The translations under genes and the position numbers were made by a program. The notes under the pieces were generated by a model. The model saw only the letters and a program-made list of their open reading frames with translations, made no database searches and was not told the origin of the DNA. Source: Brevibacterium picturae (GTDB taxonomy: Bacteria > Actinomycetota > Actinomycetes > Actinomycetales > Brevibacteriaceae). Taken from it: a stretch of DNA of 64,000 bases. Shown here piece after piece: positions 49,340-57,846 of the stretch; within the stretch, counting starts at the first letter, position 1, and each line of letters begins with the position of its first letter. Location of the stretch: contig NZ_LT629739.1 in the NCBI RefSeq assembly GCF_900105045.1, positions 1,488,001 to 1,552,000 of the forward strand. The letters run 5' to 3'.

Positions 49340-50329
49340 TCACTTCTGCGCTTCAAGCTTGTCGGCGAAGTCGTTGAAGAACTCGGTGTAGGTCTGGATG
49401 CCTTCGTTGAGGTAGGTGTCCTGCGGGAAGTAGACGATTTTGTCGTCCTTGATCGCGGGAACGTCCTTGAGAGCTTCGGAGTCCTCGAGGACCTCGGCAG
49501 CAGGCGCCGAACCTTCATCGCGCTCCTCGGGGGCGAAGGAGGCATCGCGATCGAGGACGACCATGAGATCCGGGTCGGACTCAGCGATGGCCTCGACAGA
49601 GATGTCATCGCCCTTGTCGCCTTCGCTGCTCTCCTCGACTTCGAGGGCAGGACTGAGGCCGAGGATGTCGAAGACCGGTCCGACGGTGCGTCCGGTCGAG
49701 GGTGCGGAATAGCCGATGTCGCCCGCCGAGGTGATGAGGCCCATGGCCGTGTCACTGCTGTCATAGGCGGCCTTGGCTCGTTTCACCGAGGCGTCGTAGT
49801 CGTCGATGATCTTCTTCGCTTCGTCCTGTTTGCCGAAGACTTCACCCAGGGTGGTCGTCTGACGTTTGAGTTCGGATCCGAAGTCTTCGCCGTCGCGCGG
49901 GTCGAGCTCGAGCACCGTGGCGTCGGGCGCCAGCTTCGCGAGTTCGTCGTGGAACTGGGCGAATCGCTGACCGTTGATGACCAGGTCGGGCTTGGCCTCG
50001 ACGATCTTCTCGAGATCGGGTTCGCGGTGCGAACCGAGGTCGAGGACCGAGTCGTCCTTCGTGTAGCTGAGGTCCTCGGACATCAGGGAGACAGCACCGG
50101 CGCTGAGTTCGATGCCCCAGGTATCCAAAGTTTCGAAGGTCCGGTTGTCTGTGGCGACGACCGAGGAGGGTGGGCTGGCCACAGTCTGCGTTCCGTTGTT
50201 GTCTTCGATGTCGATGGTGCTGCCGGCGTCGCCCTCGGCGCTGGTGTCGGCGGCTGCTTGGCCACAGCCTGCCAGGGCGAGTGCGACCACGCCGGCCAGG
50301 GCGCTGAAACGGAGGCGAGACGAAACCAT
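49340..50329 (-). CDS. Siderophore-binding lipoprotein (FatB/CeuE type)
   Basis: 329 residues. Signal peptide with lipobox ALAGC (Cys 22), then a class III periplasmic-binding fold: VASPPSSVVATDNRTFETLDTWG, DLGSHREPDLEKIVEAKPDLVINGQR, and AIAESDPDLMVVLDRDAS. Resembles catecholate-siderophore binding proteins. First gene of the iron operon, directly behind an IdeR-like box, so iron repression is expected. Confidence 0.94.
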   Translation of the reverse strand: MVSSRLRFSALAGVVALALAGCGQAAADTSAEGDAGSTIDIEDNNGTQTVASPPSSVVATDNRTFETLDTWGIELSAGAVSLMSEDLSYTKDDSVLDLGSHREPDLEKIVEAKPDLVINGQRFAQFHDELAKLAPDATVLELDPRDGEDFGSELKRQTTTLGEVFGKQDEAKKIIDDYDASVKRAKAAYDSSDTAMGLITSAGDIGYSAPSTGRTVGPVFDILGLSPALEVEESSEGDKGDDISVEAIAESDPDLMVVLDRDASFAPEERDEGSAPAAEVLEDSEALKDVPAIKDDKIVYFPQDTYLNEGIQTYTEFFNDFADKLEAQK

Positions 50330-50382
50330 GATGATCTACTTCCTGCAAAAGTCATTGATGACAAATGAACACGAACCGTGAA

Positions 50383-50401
50383 TTAGCTTAGCCTAAGCTT
50401 C
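50383..50401. promoter_or_regulatory. IdeR/DtxR-type iron box
   Basis: TTAGCTTAGCCTAAGCTTC contains a perfect AGCTTAG-C-CTAAGCT palindrome and matches the TTAGGTTAGCCTAACCTAA consensus at most positions. It lies 54 bp before the siderophore-binding lipoprotein. Confidence 0.85.
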
Positions 50402-50526
50402 ACGGTATACGTGACAGTAATCTAACGTTATTCATCTCACATTGACAACGCAGGTAGTCGCGGCGCGGCTCAGCGCAGGACGCTGGCCCGGCAGTGAAGC
50501 AGCCGGGTCAGCGGTGGGACAGTCGA

Positions 50527-51519
50527 TCAGATCGAGGCGATGAGCCGACGAACTTCCCGCTCGGACTCCGCGGCCGCTGTGGGGCCACCGGAGCCGCCTC
50601 GGTGAACATAAGCGCCGGACTCTTCGGCGATGACGCCGCCACCGGCGTAGTCGTAGATCCCGAGACCGCGCTCGGCATAGCTGTTGACCCTGCCCTCTGC
50701 GAGCATGCACAGGTCGATGGCCGCCGATCCGCAGCGGCGGATGTCGTCATAGCCGTCCATCAGCGTGAACAGCTTCGCCAACTGCGGCCCGCGATTGTCA
50801 CCGGTGTAGGCGAAACCGGTCGCCAGCAGTCGCCCGGAGAGCCCGGCGGGCGTGCCACGCAGTCGCTTGGCAGGGATGCGGGATTTCGAGGTTCCGGCGC
50901 CGGCCTCCGACAGGCGCCCTTCGACACGATAGGCACCGCGCCCCTTGACCCCGAACCACGTGGCATTCAGCCCCGGCGAGGCGACGAGACCGATCAGCCA
51001 GCGGTCCTCGTCCAGGCCCCGCCCATGGACTTCGCCGGACTCACAGACGCCGACGGAGAACGCATAGTGTTCGATGCTGCGGACATAGTTGACGGTTCCA
51101 TCGATGGGATCGACATGCCATTCCAAGGGCCGGTTGCTGTCAGTCGCATCCTGACTGCGATCACTCATGTCGATGAGATCATTGCCGCTCGGATCAAAGC
51201 TGCTGAGCCTGCGCAGGAACTGCGCGTCGAAGAATTCGGTGGGGTCCAGTGCCGGAGCCCCCTCCTCACCGACCATGGCATCGCCGGGGCGGACCTTCGC
51301 CAGGTACCCGCGCACGAGTGATTCGATCTGCGCATCTGCGAGAGTCACGAGATCGTTGGGTGAGGTCTTCGTATCCACGACCGAGGCATCAAGCTGCGTG
51401 CCGAGGGAGCCGCGCCAGGCCACCATCTGCTCCCACGCCATCATGGACAGATCCGAAGCGATTCGGATCAATGGCAGATCGCTGACATCACTGGGCAGAA
51501 GGTCGGTCTCTGAGCTCAT
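50527..51519 (-). CDS. Inositol monophosphatase family phosphatase
   Basis: 330-residue Mg-dependent phosphatase of the IMPase/HisN/CysQ fold. It shows VGEEG (metal Glu), WHVDPIDGTVNYVR (the DPxDGT metal motif) and YDYAGGGVIAEESGA (WDxAAG-like). A 25-residue Asp/Ser insert follows GEEGA, and a variable stretch precedes SGRLLATGFAYTGD. Substrate could be inositol phosphate, histidinol phosphate or PAP; no neighbour decides this. Confidence 0.92.
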   Translation of the reverse strand: MSSETDLLPSDVSDLPLIRIASDLSMMAWEQMVAWRGSLGTQLDASVVDTKTSPNDLVTLADAQIESLVRGYLAKVRPGDAMVGEEGAPALDPTEFFDAQFLRRLSSFDPSGNDLIDMSDRSQDATDSNRPLEWHVDPIDGTVNYVRSIEHYAFSVGVCESGEVHGRGLDEDRWLIGLVASPGLNATWFGVKGRGAYRVEGRLSEAGAGTSKSRIPAKRLRGTPAGLSGRLLATGFAYTGDNRGPQLAKLFTLMDGYDDIRRCGSAAIDLCMLAEGRVNSYAERGLGIYDYAGGGVIAEESGAYVHRGGSGGPTAAAESEREVRRLIASI

Positions 51520-51598
51520 AGTTCAACTCTAGTCGGCTCTCACCAGCTCTTTTATGTAACAACACTGCAATACTGTCGCGAGTGTGTACTTCTTGTAT

Positions 51599-51760
51599 CT
51601 AAGCCGCATTGAGGCCGGATTCCGTCGAGGTCACGACGTCGAATTCGCACCACTGTCCTTCTCGAGCCCGAGCCGAACCGGACAAGCTGAGGTCCGACAT
51701 CTCGATCACATGAGCACTCGACCCCGCAGGCGCTCCACCACCCCAGCGCGCCCGTCCCAT
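51599..51760 (-). CDS. Possible divergent cold-shock-like small protein (53 aa)
   Basis: The frame MGRARWGGGAPAG, AHVIEMSDLSLSGSARAREGQWCEFDVVTSTESGL follows the pattern of a cold-shock domain's second half (VHxSDL, then EGQxVEFDVV and a GLxA end). The RNA-binding RNP motifs (GFGFI, VFVH) are not clear and no strong ribosome site is seen; a GTG at 51775 is another start. It may be a degenerate or novel CSD relative or a chance frame. Confidence 0.35.
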   Translation of the reverse strand: MGRARWGGGAPAGSSAHVIEMSDLSLSGSARAREGQWCEFDVVTSTESGLNAA

Positions 51761-51960
51761 TAATGCCACGTGCACGCTTTTCACATGAATTCCACAATAA
51801 AGAACTCTTGTTATCAAATGGTGATGAAAAGAATGACTCGGGTCACCATTGAGCACCCGAAGCACGCGCCCGTGCGAATCACGTCACTGTGACCCACAGT
51901 CGGGACGACGACCTCGGCGCGCCATCGGTCGGCACACGCTTCTGCGGCAATGCTTCGACC

Positions 51961-52218
51961 TTATTTCGCGGGGGCTGGTGCGGCTTTTGCACTTTCGGGG
52001 CGCTGCACTTGACCATGCCTGCGCACGATCTCCTGCACCGCCTGTGATGAGGTTCCGGCGGCCTCCGCGATGGACCCGAAGGTTGCCCCTTCTTCACGAG
52101 CGCGAAGAATCGCCATCACGTAATCGGTATTGATTTTGGATCGCTGACGAGAAACCTTTCGTACTGCACCAACTAAGGCTGTCTGATCAACGGTTAATTC
52201 ACGGGCACGACGCGACAT
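51961..52218 (-). CDS. Small helix-turn-helix protein
   Basis: 85 residues, basic: MSRRARELTVDQTALVGAVRKVSRQRSK, then an HTH-like ATFGSIAEAAGTSSQAVQEIVRRH, and an Ala/Pro/Lys tail. Looks like a DNA-binding protein with a sigma-region-4 or HTH_23-type helix pair. The ribosome site AAGGGAAG precedes the ATG. It stands alone; no target is evident. Confidence 0.75.
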   Translation of the reverse strand: MSRRARELTVDQTALVGAVRKVSRQRSKINTDYVMAILRAREEGATFGSIAEAAGTSSQAVQEIVRRHGQVQRPESAKAAPAPAK

Positions 52219-52530
52219 GGTTTCTTCCCTTACTTACGACTGTGGCTCGATGCCAGCTAATGATGTAGTTCCATTAAATACCACCACTATGAAAATAAGC
52301 CAATAGTTCCCGAATCAAAGAAATTGATGCAGTATCTTAACCTTTCGATGTAACGTTTTAATAACGTTTCCAAGGATCCTGCCGCCCGCCGGTGGAACAT
52401 CCCGCCCGTAGTGGGCACCATCCCACCCGCGGCTGAAGGAGTATCCGACTGGCAGCTGAAGTGGCACAATGCGGACATGACCACATTGGCTCACAGCTCC
52501 AGTGCACCTCGGAAGTCTGCGGAGACAGAG
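52219..52530. promoter_or_regulatory. Divergent spacer with TAACGTTT direct repeat
   Basis: The AT-rich spacer 52219-52370 carries TAACGTTT at 52351-52358 and 52362-52369, one helical turn apart, upstream of the FAD/Fe-S gene. A GTGGG-CACCAT-CCCAC hairpin lies at about 52412-52428. No gene is seen up to the chosen start at 52531. Confidence 0.4.
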
Positions 52531-55506
52531 ATGTCCCTCGCCGATGTTCTCTCGACCGAGCTCCGAACCTCGGGGGTCCGTGACTTCAGCGTCGATGACA
52601 CCGACCGTGCCGCTTACACCACCGATGCTTCTCTGTTCCGCCTGGTGCCGCAGGTCATCGTGTTCCCGCACGACGAGGCCGACGTCTCGCGCACACTGAC
52701 GATCGCGCGCCGATTGGGCGTGCCCATCACCAGTCGCGGCGCGGGCACCTCGATCGCGGGCAATGCGATCGGCACGGGCATCATCCTCGACTTCTCCCGC
52801 CACATGAACGAGGTCCTCTCCCTCGACCCCGATGCGCAGGCCGCCTGGGTCCAGGCGGGATGCATCCACGCTCACCTGCAAGCCCAGGCGCGGCCACACG
52901 GTCTGCGCTTCGGCCCGGATCCTTCCACCCATACTCGCTGCACGATCGGCGGGATGATCGGCAACAACGCCTGCGGGCCACGAGCGCTGGGCTACGGTCG
53001 CACCGGCGACAACATCCTCGCGCTGGTGGTCATGCTCGTCGACGGCACGATCGTCACCCTCGACGACACCGATTCGTCCGAGCAGTTCCCGCGTCTCCAC
53101 GAACTCGTCGGCAAGGAACTGGGCACCATCCGGATGAATCTCGGCACCTTCTCTCGGCAGGTCTCCGGGTACGGGTTGGAAGCGCTGCTGCCGGAGAACG
53201 ACTTCGACCTGCGTCGGGCCTTCGCCGGGACCGAGGGCACCTGGGGCATCGTGCTGGCCGCGAAGATGCGCCTGGTCAAGGATCCGACCCACACCTCGGC
53301 GGTGGTGCTCGGATTTGAGGACATGGTCGCCGCCGCACATGATGCTCCGCTGCTGAAGGACTTCCCGGTCGCGGCCTGCGAAGGCCTCGATTCGCGCATG
53401 CTCGATCGAGTCATCGACACCAAGGGCGCCGAGGCGGTCCCCCAGTTGCCCAAAGGCGCCGGCTGGCTCGTCGTCGAACTCACCGGCGAGGACGAAGCCG
53501 AGCTCGTCGAAGAGACGAAGCGCCTGATCAGGGAGTCCAACGCAGTGGATTCTGCGGTGCTCGGCGCCAAGGCCGCCGCCGAGGTGTGGGGGATCCGCGC
53601 CGATGGTGCTGGCCTCGTCTCCCGCACCCCGGACGGACGCGACGCCCACGCCGGATGGGAGGATTCCGCGGTTCCGGTGGACCACCTCGGCGACTATCTG
53701 CGTGATCTCATGGATCTGCTCACCGAGCATGGTCTGTGGGGAATTCCCTATGGTCACTTCGGTGACGGCTGCCTGCACATGCGCGTCGATTTCCCGCTTG
53801 AGGATCCCGATGGCCCTGAGGTGATGCGCACATTCATGGTCGCGGCGACGAAGCTCGTGGCGCGCTACGGCGGATCGGTCTCGGGTGAACACGGCGACGG
53901 CAGGGCCCGGTCCGAGCTGCTGCGCCTCGTCTATCCCCCGGCGGTGATCGACCTGTTCAAGGAGGTCAAGGAGCTCTTCGACCCGCAGTATCTACTCAAT
54001 CCCGGGGTCATCGTCGATCCGGATGCGTTGAGTGAGTCGCTGCGACTGACCCAGCTGCCCTTGCGAGAGGAGCTGCCCGGCACCTTGGCGATGGCCTACG
54101 AGGGAGAGTCGGCGGGGTTCGCCTCTGCCGTGCATCGGTGCACCGGCATCGGCAAGTGCCGCGCCGATTCCGCCGCTGGTGGCGAGGTCATGTGCCCGTC
54201 CTACCAGGCCACTCGCGACGAGCGGCACTCCACCCGCGGACGTGCCCGGGTGCTGCAGGAGATGGTGTCCGGCGACCTCCTCGACTCCTCGTGGCAGTCC
54301 CCCGAGGTCGCCGACGCCCTCGACCTGTGCCTGTCCTGCAAGGCCTGCGGAACCGAGTGCCCCACGGGCACGGACATGTCCACGTACAAGGCCGAGGTCC
54401 TCTACCAGTCCTATAAGGGCAGACTGCGCCCGATGAAGCACTATTCGCTCGGCTTCCTGCCGCAGCTGGCGCGCGTAGTCACGCCGCTGGCTCCCGTGGT
54501 CAACCGGGTCTCGGGCCTGCCGGGGCTGACGACCGTGGCGAAGAAGCTGGCCGGGATCGACGTTCGCAGATCCATCCCGCAGTTCGCGTCGACGACGTTT
54601 CGGAAGTGGTGGAAGACCGCTGACGGCACCGCCGCCGAGGTGGGGCCCGGGAATTCGGGTACGCCGGAGTCAGGTGCCGCGCAGTCGGATGCGACATCGG
54701 TGGGCCCACGGTCGAAGACCCATGAGGTGATTCTGTTCGCCGATTCGTGGTCGAATCATTTCGCGCCGCGCATCCTCGCCGCCGCCGTTGCCGTGCTCGA
54801 GCGTGCGGGTGTCACCGTGCGCGTCATCGACCAGACCGTGTGCTGTGGACTGCCGCTGATCTCAACGGGCCAGCTCGACGCGGCGAAGGCGAATCTGGGC
54901 GCGACGATCAGCGCCCTCGATGCGACCGGGGATGTGCCCATCATCGGGGTCGAACCCTCGTGTCTGGCGACGCTCAAGGACGATTCGCAGAAGCTGTTGG
55001 CCGATGAGGCCTCGGCCCGGGTTGCCTCACGCGTGCAGACCTTCGCCCAGTACCTGCTCAGCATGGGTGCCGAACTGCCACGCTTGGACGGAGTCGAGAC
55101 GCTCGTGCAGCCGCACTGCCATCAGTCGGCGATCTTCGGCAACGCCGCGGATAAGGAGCTGCTGGCCAGAACCGGTGCCGCGTCGACGTTCCTGGGTGGG
55201 TGCTGCGGTCTGGCCGGGAACTTCGGAGTCGAAGAGGGCCACTACGAGACCTCGGTCGCGGTGGCAGAGGTGGCTCTGCTCCCGGCACTGCGCGAGCAGG
55301 AAGCACTGCGCAATCAGGAACCGCACGCAGTCGGAGCGGGAGGAGCTGCGGGGACAGGAGAAGTAGCCGGCGACGGTGACCGCACCCGGGTCGTCCTCGC
55401 CGACGGCTATTCCTGCCGCACCCAGATCGCTGACCTCAGCAACGCCCAAGGCGTGTCACTGCCGGAGCTGCTCGCCTGGGGCTGGGGTCTCGAACCCGCG
55501 CGTTAG
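52531..55506 (+). CDS. FAD-linked oxidase with C-terminal Fe-S/CCG domains (D-2-hydroxyacid dehydrogenase type)
   Basis: About 991 residues, a fusion of GlcD/Dld-like and GlcF-like parts. The N-terminal FAD_binding_4 domain shows PITSRGAGTSIAGNAIGTGIILDFSRHMN and IGGMIGNNACGPRALGYG. The FAD-oxidase C-terminal domain shows YGHFGDGCLHMRVDFPL and SGEHGDGRARSELL. The Fe-S domain shows CLSCKACGTECPTG plus an earlier CTGIGKCR. A CCG (heterodisulfide reductase-like) domain follows, with DQTVCCGLPLISTG and FLGGCCGLAGNFG. Oxidises D-lactate or another 2-hydroxyacid and passes electrons to the membrane. GGAG six bases upstream supports 52531; an ATG at 52477 is also in frame. Its stop overlaps the convergent usp gene by 4 bp. 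Confidence 0.93.
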   Translation: MSLADVLSTELRTSGVRDFSVDDTDRAAYTTDASLFRLVPQVIVFPHDEADVSRTLTIARRLGVPITSRGAGTSIAGNAIGTGIILDFSRHMNEVLSLDPDAQAAWVQAGCIHAHLQAQARPHGLRFGPDPSTHTRCTIGGMIGNNACGPRALGYGRTGDNILALVVMLVDGTIVTLDDTDSSEQFPRLHELVGKELGTIRMNLGTFSRQVSGYGLEALLPENDFDLRRAFAGTEGTWGIVLAAKMRLVKDPTHTSAVVLGFEDMVAAAHDAPLLKDFPVAACEGLDSRMLDRVIDTKGAEAVPQLPKGAGWLVVELTGEDEAELVEETKRLIRESNAVDSAVLGAKAAAEVWGIRADGAGLVSRTPDGRDAHAGWEDSAVPVDHLGDYLRDLMDLLTEHGLWGIPYGHFGDGCLHMRVDFPLEDPDGPEVMRTFMVAATKLVARYGGSVSGEHGDGRARSELLRLVYPPAVIDLFKEVKELFDPQYLLNPGVIVDPDALSESLRLTQLPLREELPGTLAMAYEGESAGFASAVHRCTGIGKCRADSAAGGEVMCPSYQATRDERHSTRGRARVLQEMVSGDLLDSSWQSPEVADALDLCLSCKACGTECPTGTDMSTYKAEVLYQSYKGRLRPMKHYSLGFLPQLARVVTPLAPVVNRVSGLPGLTTVAKKLAGIDVRRSIPQFASTTFRKWWKTADGTAAEVGPGNSGTPESGAAQSDATSVGPRSKTHEVILFADSWSNHFAPRILAAAVAVLERAGVTVRVIDQTVCCGLPLISTGQLDAAKANLGATISALDATGDVPIIGVEPSCLATLKDDSQKLLADEASARVASRVQTFAQYLLSMGAELPRLDGVETLVQPHCHQSAIFGNAADKELLARTGAASTFLGGCCGLAGNFGVEEGHYETSVAVAEVALLPALREQEALRNQEPHAVGAGGAAGTGEVAGDGDRTRVVLADGYSCRTQIADLSNAQGVSLPELLAWGWGLEPAR

Positions 55507-55892
55507 GCCTTGGCTGTGAGGACCGGGACCTCTGCCTCGAGCAGGATTCGCTGGGCCTGCGAGCCGAGGATGAACTTGCCGATCGCCGAGCGCTTGCGCA
55601 GGCCGATGACGATGAGCTGAGCGTCGTGCTCTTCCACCAGTTCATTCAGCGTTCCCGGCAGGTCGTCCTCGTGATCGGGCTGAAGCACCTCGACCTCGAC
55701 GTCCGAATCCTTGCCGAGAGAGACGATGCGGTCGATGACGTCTTGGTCGATCTCGGTCGGGGTTCCACTGGCTCCGCGTCGTTGGGAGTTGATCACGACA
55801 GCGTTGCTCGACCGAAGTTTGGCTTCTGCGAAACCCGCGCGCAGAGCCGCCTCACCCTCAGGAGCAGGAAGATAGCCAATGAGAATCGTCAT
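55503..55892 (-). CDS. Universal stress protein (UspA family)
   Basis: 129 residues: MTILIGYLPAPEGEAALRAG (beta-1 and alpha-1), AVVINSQRRG, VEVLQPDHEDDLPGTLNELVEEHDAQLIVIGLRKRSAIGKFILGSQAQRILLEAEVPVLTA, which contains the ATP-binding G-2X-G-9X-G(S)-like tail (GLRKRSAIGKFILGS). Single domain. It is encoded tail-to-tail with the large dehydrogenase, overlapping by 4 bp. Probably a stand-alone stress gene. Confidence 0.9.
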   Translation of the reverse strand: MTILIGYLPAPEGEAALRAGFAEAKLRSSNAVVINSQRRGASGTPTEIDQDVIDRIVSLGKDSDVEVEVLQPDHEDDLPGTLNELVEEHDAQLIVIGLRKRSAIGKFILGSQAQRILLEAEVPVLTAKA

Positions 55893-55976
55893 ATCGACTA
55901 GTGTATTAGCTCCGCTCTGATTCATTCATTCCCGTATCACCGTGAGGACACCCAGCGGTCATCGAACCGCACCGGC

Positions 55977-56030
55977 TACCCGAACCTGCAAGACCGCGCC
56001 GCCTGCACGACGCTTTTGCCGGTTCGGGTA
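55977..56030. repeat. Dispersed palindrome, family B copy 1
   Basis: TACCCGAACCtGCAA (from 55977) pairs with TTGCcGGTTCGGGTA (to 56030), with the 24-base middle unpaired. It lies 68 bp beyond the WYL gene's 3' end. The outer arms match the palindrome at 57778-57833. Confidence 0.8.
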
Positions 56031-56097
56031 TCCGTTAGCACACACAGTGCCTCAGCCGCCGGCACACAGTTTCTCAGCCACCAGCGCACGTCATTGC

Positions 56098-57063
56098 TCA
56101 GGCGGGGCGGGTCGTGCCGGACCGGCTCACACGAGTCGCACGCTCTCCGAGCTCCTGCAGCGCGCTCAGCAGTTCCGGCGGCTCGACGACGCGGAAGGGA
56201 ACCGGAGTCGCCGCAGTGATCACCGCCGCCCAGGTCAGGTCCTCGACTCCGAATTCGATACGGGAACCGGAGCGGGTCTTCGTGATCGTCGCCGTCCTCG
56301 TCGGGAACCAGGATTTGGTCTCGGGCACAGAGGCATCCACCTCCAAGACCACCGTGTGGCGGTACGCATCGGTGGTGACGGCGGAACTCACGGCCGCCTC
56401 GGCGTCGGGATGGTCCCTGTCAGCGAAGGCGAACGTCGTTTCGTGGACCTCGCTCATCCGGTCGAGTCGGAACACCCGCCAATCGCTTCGGGTGAGATCC
56501 CAGGCGTAGAGGTACCAGTGCGCGCCGAGGACGACCATCCGCACGGGCTCCACCCTGCGCCGCAACGTCTCGGATCCGGAGGCCTGTCGCTTCTCATGGG
56601 CGAATGTCAGGACGTTGCGAGATGCAATCGCCGAGGCGGTCGTCATCACAGCGCTCATATCGACCCCGGGCTCATGACCGGGAAGAACGGACACCGCCGC
56701 GCTGATGTCCCCGACGCTTTCGCGCGTCGTGGCAGGCAGCATCGCCCGCAGCTTCACGGTGGCCGAGTCCGCATTCGCGGTGCCCAATCCGGCGCCGTTG
56801 AGCAGGGCCAGGCCGACTGCCGTGGCCAGTGCTTCACCGGTCTCGAGCTGCAGCGGGGGCAGGAGGGTGCGCGACTGCGCTCTGTATCCGCCGGCAACAC
56901 CGGGGAGGGACTCGACGATATAGCCGAGCTCGCGCAAGCTCGCGATGTCGCGTCGGATCGAACGAGGAGTGACCCCGAAGTGCGCGGCCAATTCGCGCGC
57001 GGAACAGGTCCGTCCCGCTGCGAGCATTCCCAGCAGAGAAAGCAGACGTGAGTCGGCGGTCAT
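56098..57063 (-). CDS. WYL-domain HTH transcriptional regulator
   Basis: 321 residues. N-terminal DeoR-like HTH (LLSLLGMLAAGRTCSARELAAHFGVTPRSIRRDIASLRELGY), a linker, then a WYL domain (RRVEPVRMVVLGAHWYLYAWDLTRSDWRVFRLDRMSEV) and a C-terminal extension. WYL regulators sense ligands or nucleic acid signals. TATAAT seven bases before the ATG at 57063 suggests a leaderless mRNA. A palindrome covers this -10, so it may repress itself and the divergent DinB gene. Confidence 0.92.
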   Translation of the reverse strand: MTADSRLLSLLGMLAAGRTCSARELAAHFGVTPRSIRRDIASLRELGYIVESLPGVAGGYRAQSRTLLPPLQLETGEALATAVGLALLNGAGLGTANADSATVKLRAMLPATTRESVGDISAAVSVLPGHEPGVDMSAVMTTASAIASRNVLTFAHEKRQASGSETLRRRVEPVRMVVLGAHWYLYAWDLTRSDWRVFRLDRMSEVHETTFAFADRDHPDAEAAVSSAVTTDAYRHTVVLEVDASVPETKSWFPTRTATITKTRSGSRIEFGVEDLTWAAVITAATPVPFRVVEPPELLSALQELGERATRVSRSGTTRPA

Positions 57064-57064
57064 A

Positions 57065-57083
57065 GCGGACATTATACGTCCGC
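57065..57083. promoter_or_regulatory. Operator and -10 box of the WYL regulator
   Basis: GCGGAC-ATTATAC-GTCCGC is a perfect 6-7-6 inverted repeat. Its centre contains TATAAT on the minus strand (57071-57076), seven bases before the WYL start codon. Confidence 0.65.
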
Positions 57084-57149
57084 GTTCGACTGGAGACTTG
57101 TCTCATCGATCCGAACGAGCGGATCGACCACAGATGATCAGGAGCTCCC

Positions 57150-57746
57150 ATGTCATTCTTCGCCCCGTCCGTCACGACCGAAGCCGACGCCCTGTTCTCC
57201 TACCTGGAGCAGCAGTGCACTCAGCTCAAACTCACAGCACTCGACCTCACCGATGAGCAGGCCCGCAGCACTCCGACGGCCAGCTCACTGAGCATCAAAG
57301 GTCTGTTGGCCCATGCGGCACAGGTCATCAACGGTTGGCTGCAGCAGGTGAAGGACCCGACCCGCTACATCGGTGAGGAGGAGTATCCGACGATCAATGA
57401 CGGGCTCGGCCTCAACGGAATGTTCGACGGTTCTGGTCTCCCCGACCTCACCATCGCCGAGGTGGTTGCGATCTTCGAGAAGAGCCTGACCGAGATCAAC
57501 GCGGCCCGTCGGTCCGTCGCGGAGAACGGAACCGACCTGGGGACCGTGGTGCCGACGCCCGGAAATCCGTGGATGCCGAAGGACTTCGTCATGAACGTCC
57601 GGTGGATCCTCAATCATCTGACTACCGAGATCGCTCGCCACGCCGGGCACGCGGACATCATTCGCGAGTCCATCGACGGTGCGATCGCCTATCAGCTCAA
57701 TGCCCAGGCCGATGGCCAGCCCTGGCCACCCGCGGAGTGGAGCTGA
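57150..57746 (+). CDS. DinB family protein (DUF664-like)
   Basis: 198-residue four-helix-bundle protein of the DinB/YfiT superfamily: DALFSYLEQQCTQLKLTALDLTDEQARSTPTASSLSIKGLLAHAAQVINGWL, then VRWILNHLTTEIARHAGHADIIRESIDG, whose His residues form the metal site. Function unknown; many relatives are thiol transferases or damage-linked proteins. CAGGAGCTCCC precedes the ATG. Divergent from the WYL regulator, which probably controls it. Confidence 0.92.
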   Translation: MSFFAPSVTTEADALFSYLEQQCTQLKLTALDLTDEQARSTPTASSLSIKGLLAHAAQVINGWLQQVKDPTRYIGEEEYPTINDGLGLNGMFDGSGLPDLTIAEVVAIFEKSLTEINAARRSVAENGTDLGTVVPTPGNPWMPKDFVMNVRWILNHLTTEIARHAGHADIIRESIDGAIAYQLNAQADGQPWPPAEWS

Positions 57747-57777
57747 GCGCCCGCCCACCGTGGCGCGACGCAAAAAC

Positions 57778-57833
57778 TACCCGAACCGACAATAGCTCCG
57801 TGCACACGGGGAGCTATTGTCGGTTCGGGTAGC
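57778..57833. repeat. Dispersed palindrome, family B copy 2 (23-bp perfect arms)
   Basis: Arms 57778-57800 and 57811-57833 are perfectly complementary over 23 bp around a 10-base loop (GTGCACACGG). It lies between convergent DinB and aceB, 14 bp before the aceB stop, and can end both transcripts. The outer CTACCCGAACC matches the copy at 55977. Confidence 0.9.
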
Positions 57834-57846
57834 TGAAGGGTGGTGA

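Noticed and set aside
52315..53892. 525-codon minus-strand frame opposite the FAD dehydrogenase
   Set aside because: Shadow frame; the plus-strand protein has clear FAD and Fe-S motifs throughout.
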